From Hofstenia miamia (lineage: Eukaryota > Xenacoelomorpha > Acoela): 64,000 nucleotides of DNA. The stretch lies in the NCBI GenBank assembly GCA_004352715.1, contig SCFE01000108.1:671873-735872 (forward strand), in the 5' to 3' direction. How positions within the stretch are numbered: position 1 is the stretch's first letter; every line of letters starts with the position of its first letter. The position numbers were made by a program, and so were the translations under genes. The notes below the pieces were generated by a model. The model did not search any database. It was not told the DNA's origin and worked only from the letters and a program-made list of their open reading frames with translations. This document shows positions 45,415 through 59,700 of the stretch, piece by piece.

Positions 45415-47207
45415 ACTTCAACCCCATTGATAGAGGGTGATTTAACGCATCAAATATATTTTATATTTTGAAACTAATGAATATTCATTCTTTATCGTGA
45501 GTCATTTCACAGTTGTGTTTGCTGTGTGCATTTATAAATTGTCATTTATCGCTCTTTATCAACTTCTAGAATGGATGATCAACTTTTCGTTTGGTACAAT
45601 TTTCAAAACATTTACAAAGCATCGAGTATTATAATATCAGATTATTTGTATAGTGATACAAGCAGACTACTTGTTGCCCTCTGTACTATTCATTCTTATC
45701 TTAGTGTTTTGTGTTGTGTTTTGTCGAGGTTATCTATTTTAAGATTCACCTTGAAGTTCCTGTTTAGAAGTTGTTTTTAAGTTTTTTCACAGTATATTGC
45801 TTTTCATTTAACTCTGTTTAAAAACAATGTTATTGTCTCTTATCCATTGACGTACACAGGTGGAGTCATGGTGGAATGTCCGCACGTCAGGTTTTCAAAA
45901 CTGATTTTGATTGGTTAAAACAGCAAATGTTAGGGAAAATCGTTAAAAAATTTCATTTGTAAATTAACTGAATATGATATATCAGAATTAAGGAATAACT
46001 TATCATCCAAGAAAATTTCCCGTTATCGTTAACTATAATGCTAAGTTTATAGGATGGTTTACTGCATTGAAAGCTTAAAATAAAGTATTGTTACTATTAA
46101 ACATTGCTGAACATCGCTTGAATAAGCTGCGATTGACTCCTAGCCTACATTTCACTTAAATATCGATAATTGCAATCTGTAAATTATATTTAAACGCTTA
46201 CATTATTATCGACAACAATAGTTGCATATTGTTGGTAATCTTATTAAAGATGTCAATTTATAATGTAATGTACATGTATAAGACATTTATTTCATATAAC
46301 TATTGCATAGTTTTTACATTTGTAAGAATGATGTAGGTTTCATGTCCATACACTGTTGATATATTTAAAATATTTAATATACATTTTGAAGTTGTGCTTT
46401 ATAGCCAGTGCAGGTACATGTCCACATACATCTACATAGCAGTTGTAATATGTGATATTGTTCACAAAGTTATTTTAGACAACTTTGCACAACAGAGTAC
46501 ATATAAAAAATATATGACATGAATACACGTTTTGTGGTTAGAACGTATGTTAAACTATGTATTCGTGCTAAACGTTTTTGATCGCTGTACGGATGTTGTT
46601 ATTACGGTTGGTTGTGACTAGTTATTTATTCACTTGGTGCACATTGTAAATGATTGTCATTTATAATATATTTGCAATAATATATTCCGATAGGTAACTT
46701 CTGAAACGTCACACATTTTTGTGATTCATTGTCTGCTTGATTCTTAATAATCGTAGTGATTAATAGGACTAAATGGTAATGTACTTGGTCTCACTTAATG
46801 TCCTCTTTGAAGCATTAATAAAAGGCATCAGCATGATACAATAGAAAATACTTGCCGAAGTATAGAATTCGCAAATGTAAATTGTTATGCTTGTAACTAT
46901 TTTTTATTGATTAGAGGTTTGAAAACCCAACTTCCACGAAAAATATTTTGGCGATTTGAAGGTTTTTGTACATCTTAAATAAAAACTCCGAATATTTTTA
47001 TGAGAATTACCAAACAACGAATGCAGGATTGCTTAAAATACTTGTATTTTTGAGGGTTTCCAATAATTTCCGAATGTTGTTCTTATTGATAATTAGGTAA
47101 TGTGGTTACGTTTAATCTTATATTTAAGCTTTTCAATTAATTTAGAACTGAGAAGTAATCAAATAACAGTCTTCAGACAAAAATACATCAACAAAACTGA
47201 CTAAAAT
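45415..47207. other. intergenic between Ty3 element and TADA2B
   Basis: AT-rich spacer, presumably with the TADA2B 3' UTR at its right edge. One 69-codon Ser/Leu-rich frame (45571-45780) has no recognisable motif. Confidence 0.45.
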
Positions 47208-47784
47208 AAATTACGTAAAATAAAAATTCTGTGAGAACTTAAAACATATCATTACATTCTAAAAATTTCGAATCGCATTAGGTAATTGACGAATTGCTGA
47301 TCCAGCCGTTGGACTTAAGGTAAGCAGCAATAGTTTGCTTAAGATCGGTGAAGCCGTTCAAATCTTTGGCACAGTCCTAAAACTTACAATTAACAAAAAT
47401 TGTAAATAAAATAAATACTCTTATAAAAGGTAAGCAATTGAGTTGGAACACATATATTTATATAGACAGAGCGCTTTTAATTTCANNNNNNNNNNNNNNN
47501 NNNNNNAAATTACGTAAAATAAAAATTCTGTGAGAACTTAAAACATATCATTACATTCTAAAAATTTCGAATCGCATTAGGTAATTGACGAATTGCTGAT
47601 CCAGCCGTTGGACTTAAGGTAAGCAGCAATAGTTTGCTTAAGATCGGTGAAGCCGTTCAAATCTTTGGCACAGTCCTAAAACTTACAATTAACAAAAATT
47701 GTAAATAAAATAAATACTCTTATAAAAGGTAAGCAATTGAGTTGGAACACATATATTTATATAGACAGAGCGCTTTTAATTTCA
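47208..47784. repeat. identical 278-bp duplication across a 21-N gap, with a doubled last exon
   Basis: 47208-47485 and 47507-47784 are identical (offset 299). Both contain the complete last coding exon of TADA2B with its stop codon (47278-47376 and 47577-47675). Identity plus the N spacer indicates an unmerged contig overlap and not a real exon duplication. Confidence 0.88.
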
Positions 47785-50700
47785 TTTACTTATCACTTAA
47801 ATGTAAAACAATAGAATTCACTCATCTAGAATGCAAATATTCAAATGGCGCACATTGTTGTTTGAGTTATAAGGAATTTAAAATTTAAGTCCTTGTTAAC
47901 CTAATCCATAATTAATTAAATACTTTCAAACTTTAAAGGCTCAAGCAATGTGGTACTATGATTCTACAAGAGAAGTTTCAAGTTTATTGAAAGAATATCT
48001 TTTGAGTTAGGACAATTGTTCTAAAATATAGTTTTACTTCTAGAATGCAATTGTTCTATATGTTACGCATAACAATGTTTAGGATCAAGAGAACTTTGCA
48101 CTACACTTAATTTTATTACATAATCGAAATTTTCCAACAATGTTAGCATTTCTTTAAATAAAATTTAATATTAATGCATATATCCAGGAAGTACATTGGC
48201 TGTAGTTATTTGAATATGCGAGTACACGTAGTAGATATCTCAATTAAAAAATAATAACACGTAGCATATTTATATTGATATACAAATGGTTTAATTCGTT
48301 ATTCAATAATGTTTACATAAATTTTAAGTCATCTCTATTCATATATATGGTAGAATGGTAAAGATGTCTGCCTCATTGCTTTCTGGAATTTGATTGAATG
48401 TCAATATCTTTGTTGTTAGTTCAATGATACATAAAAAATGTAAATCCACTAATTCTTTAGTAGATAATTTTCAAACTCAAAATTTTAAAATATGTTAGAA
48501 ACATCACAACGCTTGGTGTTTCTTTTTTATCTCCCTCAATAATTAATTAGATCTGCAAAACAATGCTGCTCATTGGATAATACTTGAAAAAAATGCTTCC
48601 TATTATTTTATACTTAGAATATTTGCAATTTATAAACGATATACTTGGATACAGTTAGGACATTTCCATTTTGAAAACAGTATGATTGAAATTGAATTAG
48701 AACATTTGCACACTGATCATTCCTAAACAAACGCTGCTATCCTAACAAACATTTTGTAAAGATCACTTTTAGAAATTCCATAACTCAATTTTCAAAATTT
48801 TTGCATTTAGGACATTTGCATTCTGGGTCAGCGAATTAAAAAAATTTCAAAAGTAAAGACAAAAATTTGTTTATCTATGACAACCCTCAAAATAGGACAA
48901 TTTGATCAGAGGACTAGAATTTCAATAGTTCAAGCATTCCTTGATTCATTGCATTGCAAACAGCTCAAATGATTTGATTCAAACTGGATATGTGGTTGTT
49001 GTGAAGCATAAACAACATTCTTTAAATGGCCCTCAAGAAAAATCCGATAGAACAAGGTTTGAATCGTAAGAATTCTAAGAAACTTAGCAACAACTAATTC
49101 ATGTTTGAGGGAAATTCATATCACTTCATAGTCCAATGAAGCAGTACTCCATCCCATTGAAAAAAAGGACTGCTCTCATAATGATGTATTTTTAGCTCCC
49201 GCACAAAATAAATTGTGAATCATGTCTAGAACATTTACAATTAGCTATGTAAGGCTCAAAAACTTAGTATCTAATCAAGTTTGCGAAAGAAAATGGAAGC
49301 AAAACATTGATATTTGGTGGTGTCCTGTAGATTGTTGTAAAACTATGAAGATTCTTGAATGACCAAGCAATACAATTTAAAAGACCAGTGAAATGGAATT
49401 GTTCATTATCTCATTAGATACATTTCACAAGAAGCTGAGATTCTTGTGATGATGACACTATCATTCTTCGCAATGAATGAAAGAGCGCCTGAATCATAAA
49501 AATTCTACATTTTTATGAGGTTATTCTCTAACTGAGGTGGGCTTCATTTTGCATTACCATTGATAAACGAAATGTTTGTTTCTAATTGTTGAAATAAAGT
49601 CATTTTGTTTTGCATTTAAATGTGATAAGTAAATGCAATCAAGGTGGAATGTGAAACCAGTTCCTTTTAATAACAATCTGGATCTGTCAAAAATATGCAC
49701 ATATTGTAGTGTATTTCAACCTTAAATATTATTCCATCTGATTGACAATATTTCCAGTCTTTAGTGATGCATTGCGGCATTGAAAATAATACACACTAAA
49801 CATTTTGAAGCAATCTCATGGTATTCTTTGTTCAAATTTTGCTTATTATATTTTGCGTCGAAAATTATTAAGTACTAGAAAATTAAAGGAACTTAGATTT
49901 GTGGATTTTCAAAATTTACCTTGAGAATGATAGTTTTGAGTGAAATGTATTTTGCAGGACGGATTCCAATTTTTTGACAAAACTAAAAATTGATTAGACA
50001 TCCAGAAAGAAATTTTGGAACTTACAGTTTTCTCGTTCTCTGATAAAAGATGTGAACCATTTTTTCCGAAGCCGTTCATGCCATTGACAAGCGGTGACAT
50101 CTTAGCTTCTAAAAATGCAACTAAAACTAAAACAGCATGGCACAAAATCAAACAATAAGTTTGATTCAGGCAAGATTTCTTAAAATTATTGAATATTTCA
50201 ACTTTCTACTAACCTGTTTTAACTTCACCATCTACATCTGAGAAATTAATATTTACTAAAAAATCTTTGATGACTTCAGGGTTATCAGTGGGAACTGATT
50301 CTGCTTTGCAATTTGCTAATTTCTTAATGCCACTACGATGAAAGTGCTGCAGGGATTTAATCTGCTCCTTCAATTCACGCTCTCCTAAACAAATCAAGGA
50401 TAGAATTACTATAAATCCATGTACCAAACGATAAGAACATTGAACAATTAAATGCTATTTACAGAATAATACTCTCAATGGAATTATCCAATTACACTTT
50501 GAGTGCCGTAGAGATCGGGTTGGATTGTTTATAGTTCAATATCAACTGACGTTTTTTGAAGAGGTGATTTGCTCATTCATTAACGTCATTGAATAAAAAA
50601 AAATTTTCTTCCTAGTAAACCTAAACCATGGTTCAGGTCAGTTCAATTTTTGATACGCAGTATTGATAAGTTTACTATATTTGTCAAGCCTTTGAGACCA

Positions 50701-53700
50701 GTCATGGCCTAGTTAAAATCTTAAGTAAGCCATGGAACAGTCAATAAATATTTGGAAATTTACCATTTTGTAAGTAATGTGTCAATATGGGAAAATTCGA
50801 ATTTCCGAAATACGAATTTTCATAAGCACAAAAGTATTTGTGAATTTCTCAAAAATGCCGAAGGGTGTATAAATACTAAATTCTTTATATAAATAAGAAT
50901 TTTTACATTGGAAATATAAAAAATCAATATAAAATATAAAGCTATTGTAATAAATGCATTTAATGTTTGCTAAATATACCCATACTTTGTAAGCTATTGA
51001 AGAATTTCCCGTGCTGCAAGGCTGGAATAAATTGCTGAAAAATTTTCAGCTTCTCTTTGACATCTCTAAAGTAATTGATGTAAATGAATAATAAAAAATG
51101 CGAAAAATTTTTATGATCTAAATGATTTCTCGAATATATAAATATGTCTATTTTAAAATTCGAAATGAGAAAATGCAAAGCCGCAAATTAGTTGGGTCAC
51201 CTCTAAATCTTTGTTTCAGTACAACACGTAATAATTTGTGTATTTGTTTTATAAAATATGACATTTTACTGTTGCAAAATGATTCAGTTTCCTATATTTT
51301 TGTTTTCTATTTGACATTTAAGTTTTTTAAAAGCAACTACTACTAAAAGTTTGATTTACTTACTAGAATAGTTTTGAGCTGAAAATTTTGAAATGTCAAA
51401 ATATGTTTAAATAAAAACAATTTAGTACACATTTGCTATCCTAATAGCATTATCTATTAATTCTAAAGAGCTTTAGTCATTTCAAAAAAATTAATGGACA
51501 TAAGTGTGGACATAACATTAGGATGCTGGTTTATGATAGAGAGATCAGCCGTTTAACTACAGTACACAATCATCAGTGAATAGAATTGTGAAGCGGTACA
51601 TTGATACAGGCACAATTCAAAAACAAAGAAAGGGGTATTGTGGCAGTAAGAGATCATCTACAGCCCAACATAACCGTGAAATCCTTAGATCTATCATGAT
51701 CGATCCACGTCTAACTTCACCAGATATCAAAATTAAGGTAAACGGTCATCTCTCTGTGAGACTATGCGTCGTCGCTTGGTAGAAGGTTGTCGAATTGCTT
51801 GCAAGCCTCTTAAAAGCCAAGAAAAAATGATTGACATGGGCCAAAAAGTATCGCAACTGGATTTCTGCTGATTGGGGTAAAGTGAGTATAATACTTGAAA
51901 TATTTACACATCAGAATTGCAATCTATAACTTGATGGTATTTTGGTCGGGTTCCGGTAGCGAATATTCTGATCGGATCGGGTTCGGGTCCATGCTGAAGT
52001 TATATTGACAATCTTTAACTCAGGTGTACTCAAAACATAAATCCTTTACAACAATTAACTAAATAACTTGTATAAATTGTATAAAATTGATTTCTACAAT
52101 CTGAGTTACAGAAAAAGTTCTTCACAGATTTCACATTTTAGTTTATCGTAATATATTTGGGCCTGGACTTAGGACTTAATATTCAATTTGCAACTCTATA
52201 GGTACGCCCTAGCTTTAATTTAAATTATGCAAAGTTAAATATACATGTATAAAATTAACTGATAGCAAAAGACATGTTTATCGAACTGGAGAGCACGTTA
52301 GCAAACTTGTGATTTCAAATACAAGGGCGACCACTTGGCAATGGGAAACAATTGCTAAAATAATCACACGAGTTTGAAACAAATAATGATACAATGACAG
52401 GGAAAACAACAAAGACAAAACGCCACGAAAACCTAACATACAGATTTTAACCCTAGGTCACTGTCAACAATTTTGTAGAATGGAATCTAAATGTCTACAC
52501 TAAAATTATTACGTTTTGCTTCAATTCAAAAATAAATGTGAACTTACAGAAGCCCTGGATCGAAAGAAGCCCCAGACTGTCGTGTTCTAGTTTTGGAAGA
52601 ACGTCTTCTTTTCAGAGCTGCAGGCATTTTACCACGTGGAAGTTTAATGACACTGGAATCTGATAAAAGGTCTTCCAGGGAATTTTGACGGAAGAATTCA
52701 GTAACTAAACTGTATTCCTTGCTAATTTTGTGTCGCCTCAGCCGCTCTGTAAGTCTTCGACGGAAAATGTCCACATGAGCCACCTTAAATTAGGAAATTC
52801 AGTTTAAAATAGAAGATATATAGGTAAAACATCTTCAAGAATCAAATGGTAAATTAATTTGTTATGCCGTATATTATTGCTATCAGGATGTGTTTAAGAC
52901 AAATGGCGGCTTTCTATCATAGACAAATTGAATACTTCAACACAAAACAGCTATAAATTATCACATGTTTTGATGGAAACACTGGATGATTTTGAATGAG
53001 TTCAACGTCGAAAAGAGAAAATCAATGTTTATATTTAACAAATCATCTCTAAAATTCATTGGAATTGAACTTTGAAGATATATATTAAAAATACATGGCT
53101 TGGAATGTAATTTTGATGACAACTTCAAGTACGCCAAAAATGATTTAGAACAAGCTCAAGGAAATAGCATTTCAATTTCTTTTCTTGGCATGATGCAAGG
53201 AAAACTGACTAATGCAACCTTGATTTAATAGAAATGTATGTTTTGCAACACTTGATTTAAATTACTCTAGTTAGAAAGAACCGCTGAAGTTCGTATAGCC
53301 TGACATTAAAACTACATGCAATTTGTAGATGAAGAAGCAATCTTAAGTTCAAAATTATTAAATCAGAAACAGTTAGTAAAACTATTTTATGCATCTGATT
53401 TCAAGTGTTTAAAACTTGTTTATGAACACCTCTATCATTGCTATCAGCTAAAATTGAAAACAGAATTCCATTCTTCGATGTTGAAAAGAATGCTTTCATC
53501 ACAAGTTGCCTTATGTGAAAGTGATATTATAAATACTACTTAAGTGATGAAATAACTACAAAAGTTTCCTGAATAATTAACCATTCTTTTGAAAATATTT
53601 ATTAATTTTTGCCATATGCAAATTTTAAATAGTTTTATGTGACTTTCTTAGTATTTTAAAATACATTTAGGAATATTTTCTTAATATTCTAAATGTTTGC

Positions 53701-56700
53701 AATTGGCCTCCGGACGCATATGAAATGAACTATTAAGATTAGATGAGATCATTTTTTAAAAATTTGCAGTGCTTATGAAAAAATGTTTAAAAGCTTTTAA
53801 CTAAGAAACTAAGGAAGATATTCGAAATCTGGAGACCCTACAGGACAGAAGATTATCTCCCGTTCGGACATGACTTTGGCACGCATGCCTCAATATGTTT
53901 GGAAGATCTATCGAAATATAAATAAGGCTAAAGTTCTTTGTTGCATCTATTAGCTGTAAACCTTACAATTAAGTGAATGTTAGGAATGGAGAGAATCTAA
54001 ATCATTTTGAAAAAAATTCACAACTTTCAAAGAAACGTTCGAAATTACGTTCAAACATGTTCATCAATAGATTAGTCAATTTTTACCATTTAGAAATTTC
54101 GTAAAAGACACTTGGAGAACATTTATTAAAAATGTGTAAAAACGATTAACGCATTTAAAAGGACACAAGGCTGTTTAAGGTTAAGAATATAATAGTATTT
54201 CAATATATAATTAAATAATTTACTTTAAAACTTGCTTCCAATTCATCAGTATGCTCGTCGTTCGAAAACAAATGGGACACAATGGCTTCGGCAGAATTAT
54301 CAAACTCATACTCGAAGTCATCACGCAATGGCAGGTAAGCTAAAGATGATTGTTCTTGCAAAGTTAACTGTTCGGCATCTGAATTTGACAATGTAGGGGC
54401 AAGACTGGGTGATAGTTGACCTAAACAAGCATATCACTGTTACTACTTTAATTAACTACATTTAGATTTTAGTGCACGTGCTTCATAGATACCTAGACTA
54501 TCAAGGGCTACATAAAAGTAGACTTTTTTTACACATACAAACAAGCAAACAAGTGCATATAAAAAATGTTTCACGTTCATTAAAAACATACTAAAAATTA
54601 AGGTGTGTTCACGCTATCGACTTTTATTGGGAGATTAAGTCGAAAGTGCAATTATTTTTGTTCACATTGTCATCTGATTTTTTATCAGAAAACCCGGAGT
54701 TGGGAAGCGTACCCAGTATCGAATTTTATCAGATGATAAATGATCAATGACAGCCATTTAGCTGTTTTGCAAAAAATCACCTATTTCTTGCCAGATGATA
54801 AAACTCGATAGTGGGAACCCGCCTTTAGATAACATAAACTGAAAACTTCTACAAAATATATCATAAATGGAAAGAAAAAGTTCACATCCGCTTTTGGAAC
54901 ACAGCAAGTTTATGGTTTTGAGGCAAACATGTATTGATTGGCAAGGTTTTCGGTGAAAACTTGTCTTTAAATTTTGCCACACCAAACAGCTAGATGCAGT
55001 TCATTGAAGTTTAAACTAGTTGATGTCTTAGTGGACTTCGGTATTCATATTTATGCAGTAGAATCAGACTTATCAACGAGCCGAGCTTCTAACGAGCCGA
55101 GCCGAGCCGAGCTTGAGCAGAGTATTGGATACACAACGAGCCCTTTTTAAGCAACCCAAATTTATAGTGCTGCTTGTTAATTTGATTATGCAGATTTTTT
55201 TTTCATTCAATATTCCTCACTTATAATCTTATTTTAGAAATTTTAATTAAATAATAGGAAGAGCAATGGAAAAAATTCTGAGAGCACAATATTTTTAAAG
55301 AATATATCGAGCTGAAACGAGCCTCATTGAAAGATTTTATGTGGCGAGCCGAGCCGAACTTACTCAAAATTTAAACGAGCCGAGCTTAGAAATTACCTCT
55401 CGTTGACAAATCTGAGTAGAATGCTCTTCAATAAGATATGATTTGACTGGTTCAAATGTTATTTCACATGGCATTTGTTAGTATGCTGGCAGTAATTCCA
55501 GGATTTACGCGAAATTTTAATCAATAGAAGCGTTGCTTTAAATGTGCTTTTAATGATTTTCTGCAACTTGCGTATTTTTAAGCTACAAGCGAATACAATT
55601 ATTTCATTTTCCTTGCCTGCGATTAATAACATGGACTCTAATCATACATTCGTTGGGTCAGAGGTGTGCAGGTCTGCAACGAATTTTCAGTATCCCGAAT
55701 TCGTGAATGAATTAGAAAAACGCAAAAACGATTAGTCTAAAAATGCAAAGTTGACTTTTCACCATTAGTTTCTGCGTGACAGGAGCATATACAAAATTTT
55801 TCAAGACATGACCATCCATGGTACTGTGCTTCGATAATCGTTATATTATGAGGGGTTTATTAAGTGAGATTTGGGTTGTTTGACATAAAATGTTAAAATA
55901 TTAAATGTTAGCAATAATTCAATTGCATGGATGAATTTAAAAGAAGACATCAACTTTTTGTTCATGAAATCTAATTATAACAAGCTCTTTTAACTATATT
56001 TATTTTGTAGTAGGCAGTTTTGCGATTGATTTAGAATTCGCACTAATGTCTAGGTTGAGTTAGTTTACCTTAAATTTTAGGCGCTTCAGTATTTAGAAAA
56101 TATTGTCAGTAAACTAATACCACACAAAATTTTGGGAAGAAAAATTTTTAATGTAATGCACTATTTAATATAAATCTAATGAATTCCTAATCATTAAATT
56201 GCGAATAATAATAAACCTAATGTCTTAGATACAAATACTAATTGGCTGATATAAAGTTTACTAAAACCAACTAAGGAAAATAAAATGTAAATCAAAATGA
56301 AGAATTGATGTGGGCATTAAAAATCTAAGCACTTACCATTTTCATTACAAGTATGATCTATAACTTCAACAGACAGAGAAGTGGGCAATAACAACTGGCC
56401 GAAATTTGAAGAAATATAAACTTGCTCATAATGTTCACGCGCTTCATAAGGCGATCTGGTTACCACTCTCGCCGCAATGTCCTCCCTAAAATCTAGAACG
56501 TAATAGGTTTAAGATAAATTATGCTTAGAATCATATTTCTTCTAAAATGTTTGCGCATTTATCAGACAAGGTTGAGGAAAATATTCAACAAAGGAAAAGC
56601 AGTCATATTCAGGCAAATGAACATTGGAAAAAATCGCCGGCAAAAAACTGACTCAGTTGTTTTCATAAACAGGTATTTAGTTCAACATCGTTGGTATCGA

Positions 56701-59700
56701 TTTCGAATTACTACTTGATACCAAACAGCATTTGAGTCGAATTCGAACATTTACATTTCCAGTTTGGGATTTTTTTTAAAAAAATCAAGTTCGATCAAGG
56801 TTTTTTCAGATTTTGCATAATTCCGAGGTTTTAAGCTAAAAATATATATTTAAAATTGATTTTTTTATTATATTTTAAAGGAAATTTTTATTCGAGCTCG
56901 TGCATTAATTATTCTCTTCCAAGCTTTTTGATGAAATTTTGCGAATTCATTGGAGTTTTTAAATTTCAGAATACTAGAAGACCCTGATGGCAATCAACAA
57001 AGACATTCATTCGTCTTTGCTCCCAATAAGAATAAAGGTTTTAATAAAAACGACCAACTAGGAAGCAAATATTTTCCAATGATTAATTTTTTAATACTAG
57101 TTGCTCACTACAAAATTAACGTATAATTCAAATTGGCAAACTGTCAAATAGTTCACGTAGAAAAAGCAGAAAAAGTTCTTCACAAAATGTTCAGCAGTTA
57201 ATTTAAGCGGCTTCAATCTCTTCATGTTTCCAACTCCTTCCAAAATATTTCCTCCAGTTACTATTTTCTTAATAATTAAGCTGTAACTATTTATAAGAGA
57301 AAAAAACTTTTAATTATAAACCTGGAAACAAATGCTAGTGTAGTGAACACTATACTAGCATTAATTACCATTAGAAATCCATAGCTGACTGATTTGCATC
57401 AATATCAATAGAATGTGATAAATTGTCTATATTGAATGTACTTTGTATAATATTGTAGAAATATTTAATATCCTAATTGAGTCTATAGATTTGAGCCGTA
57501 AATAATAAATATACTTTCTCAAGGGCAGACAATTTGGTTTAGATTGCATCAAAGAAACTAAAACGTTATTGAAATTTGTAGCGTAAAGTTACAAAAATAC
57601 TTAAACATTACTTTAAAATAGCGGTTTCTTAAAGAGAAATACACTTTTGTATATTTGTTATAAAAATCGACGCCATTTTTTAGTATTTTTGTATAGATAT
57701 TGAAGTGGTGATGTGAAACAACATTAGGAATAATATGCAACTATGGACGACAACATCAAATGTTGCCTTGGGAAAACGTAGAGGCTTTGTATATTACAAT
57801 TTTCTCAAAAATAGCATTAAAGGTACTTGTTTAAATCAGCAAAATACTATGAATTTTATACAAATTCTTTCTCCATAAATGGAAACAATAATTTTATTAG
57901 CCTGTAAAAGTAATGAACACACTGATCTAAAAATTAAGCGATTCAAACACAGCAATGCGGGACGTGAATTAAAATTTGAAAAGAAATCATTATCTCCAAG
58001 GTGTAGACAAAAATCGATATTAACAATGTCTAAAAACTTTGCGGATACTGTAATGCAATCGCTGTACATGAATATTAATCAATATAACATTGACGAAAAC
58101 AAACCATTCTTACCAATTTCCTAAGCCATACTGCTCAATGCCCTCTAGAAGAGAAATTTCTTCTTTAGCTGTCCAGTCATTAGATGAAAGCCAAGGGAAG
58201 CAGCCATTTTCCTAAATTCACTCTATAAACAGAAATTGAAAATGATTTTATAGAATAAATTCTGACAAAACGGAATTCAGCCGTTTAAATTTATAATTGA
58301 AAATTGTCTCGAATCGATAAACAACTAAATTTACATTTAAAAATTTAATGCTTGCTGAGTAAACATACGTTGTCAAAGTATGCTTTCAAAATAAATGTGA
58401 CAAATTTTCAATCAAATAGAAAATAAAAATTCAAAAAAAAATTCAACAACATACTTTCGATTCCTAATACTTCTAGGCTAACAAAGCTTTCTCGTTTTTT
58501 TATCCCAATAATACGCTGCTGTCTAAACTATATAGCATGGAAACCTAACACTCGATTTCGTTTTTTACAAAACAATTATCTACTGAATAATACGTTTAAA
58601 CACCCAAAATTCGATTGACTTATTAAATTAAAATTCACCATTAATAAAGATTCCGTTTGTATGTAAATAAATGACAAGTTTTATAAAATAAAGCAGGCAA
58701 ACTTTTCCATTTCTCTCACGCAAACCTAAACCGCATTTTTAGATCGCAAAAAATTTTCTTTAACGCATTGCATTGCTCGACTTCATAAAATATAGATTTA
58801 GGCGTCAGCCAACTGAACTATATTGTTATAGTTACATAGTGTATTACTTTTAACAAGCCTTATTGCAATTGAAATCCTCAAGGAAACATGAAGTTGCATG
58901 TTTTGCTGTCATACGTGCAGAGTTGACTTCAACTAAATTTAAATAGAGCTTAGATGCATGTTTGTTTCATCGCAGCTTTGAAATGGTTCATACACTTTCT
59001 ACAGTTTATCCTAGAAAACATTCTCTATAATTTCACTAATGCTGAAAATCTGATTAATCGTGCATCTTAACGCACTAACGTTTAGATATTGATTGTTGAC
59101 GTAAATATACACACATTGCTGTTGCTAAAAGTTGCACGGACTTAAGTGAGATGAGCACGCAGACATTACTGTTCCTAGAGATTCATTGAATGTCCGAATA
59201 TCACCAGATGCAATTTGAAATTAGTATATTCTAGTCAGTCTCAAACGTATTTTTCATTGTATTAAGATTTTTCAATATTCAAAATATAAAAAAATTTGCT
59301 TTGCTGAATTGACATGTTTTGATCATTTCAGTTCTATATTGTATATTAAACAGATTTGTTACTATGATTTCCCTAGATTACAAATAAACTGGCATGATAC
59401 TGAACATATCAAACAATAAACATGCAGTTTACATGGATTTAATTTGAGAAGTATAATACCTATATTAACTAATATTTAACTAAACTTGACGGTATAAATA
59501 CAAATTATTCATGAGAGCACAGTATACCCTCTTACAGCTTAATCGCTTTATTAATTTGTCAGATTATCCTTACAATATTTTAAGCATGATTTTAAAATGC
59601 CCAAGCGTGCATATGTATTGGAAAATTAATATATTGATGGATACCGCAGGTTAGGTATGGGATCCCGATAGTGAATTGAATATACCGGATACCAAATAAT

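Noticed and set aside
49055-49075. 'GGTTTGAATCG' considered as a tRNA T-loop
   Set aside because: No matching acceptor stem, D-arm or anticodon arm around it.
55065-55414. GAGCC repeats considered as a simple microsatellite
   Set aside because: They lie inside a defined element with terminal inverted repeats and an 8-bp duplication, so they are subterminal motifs.
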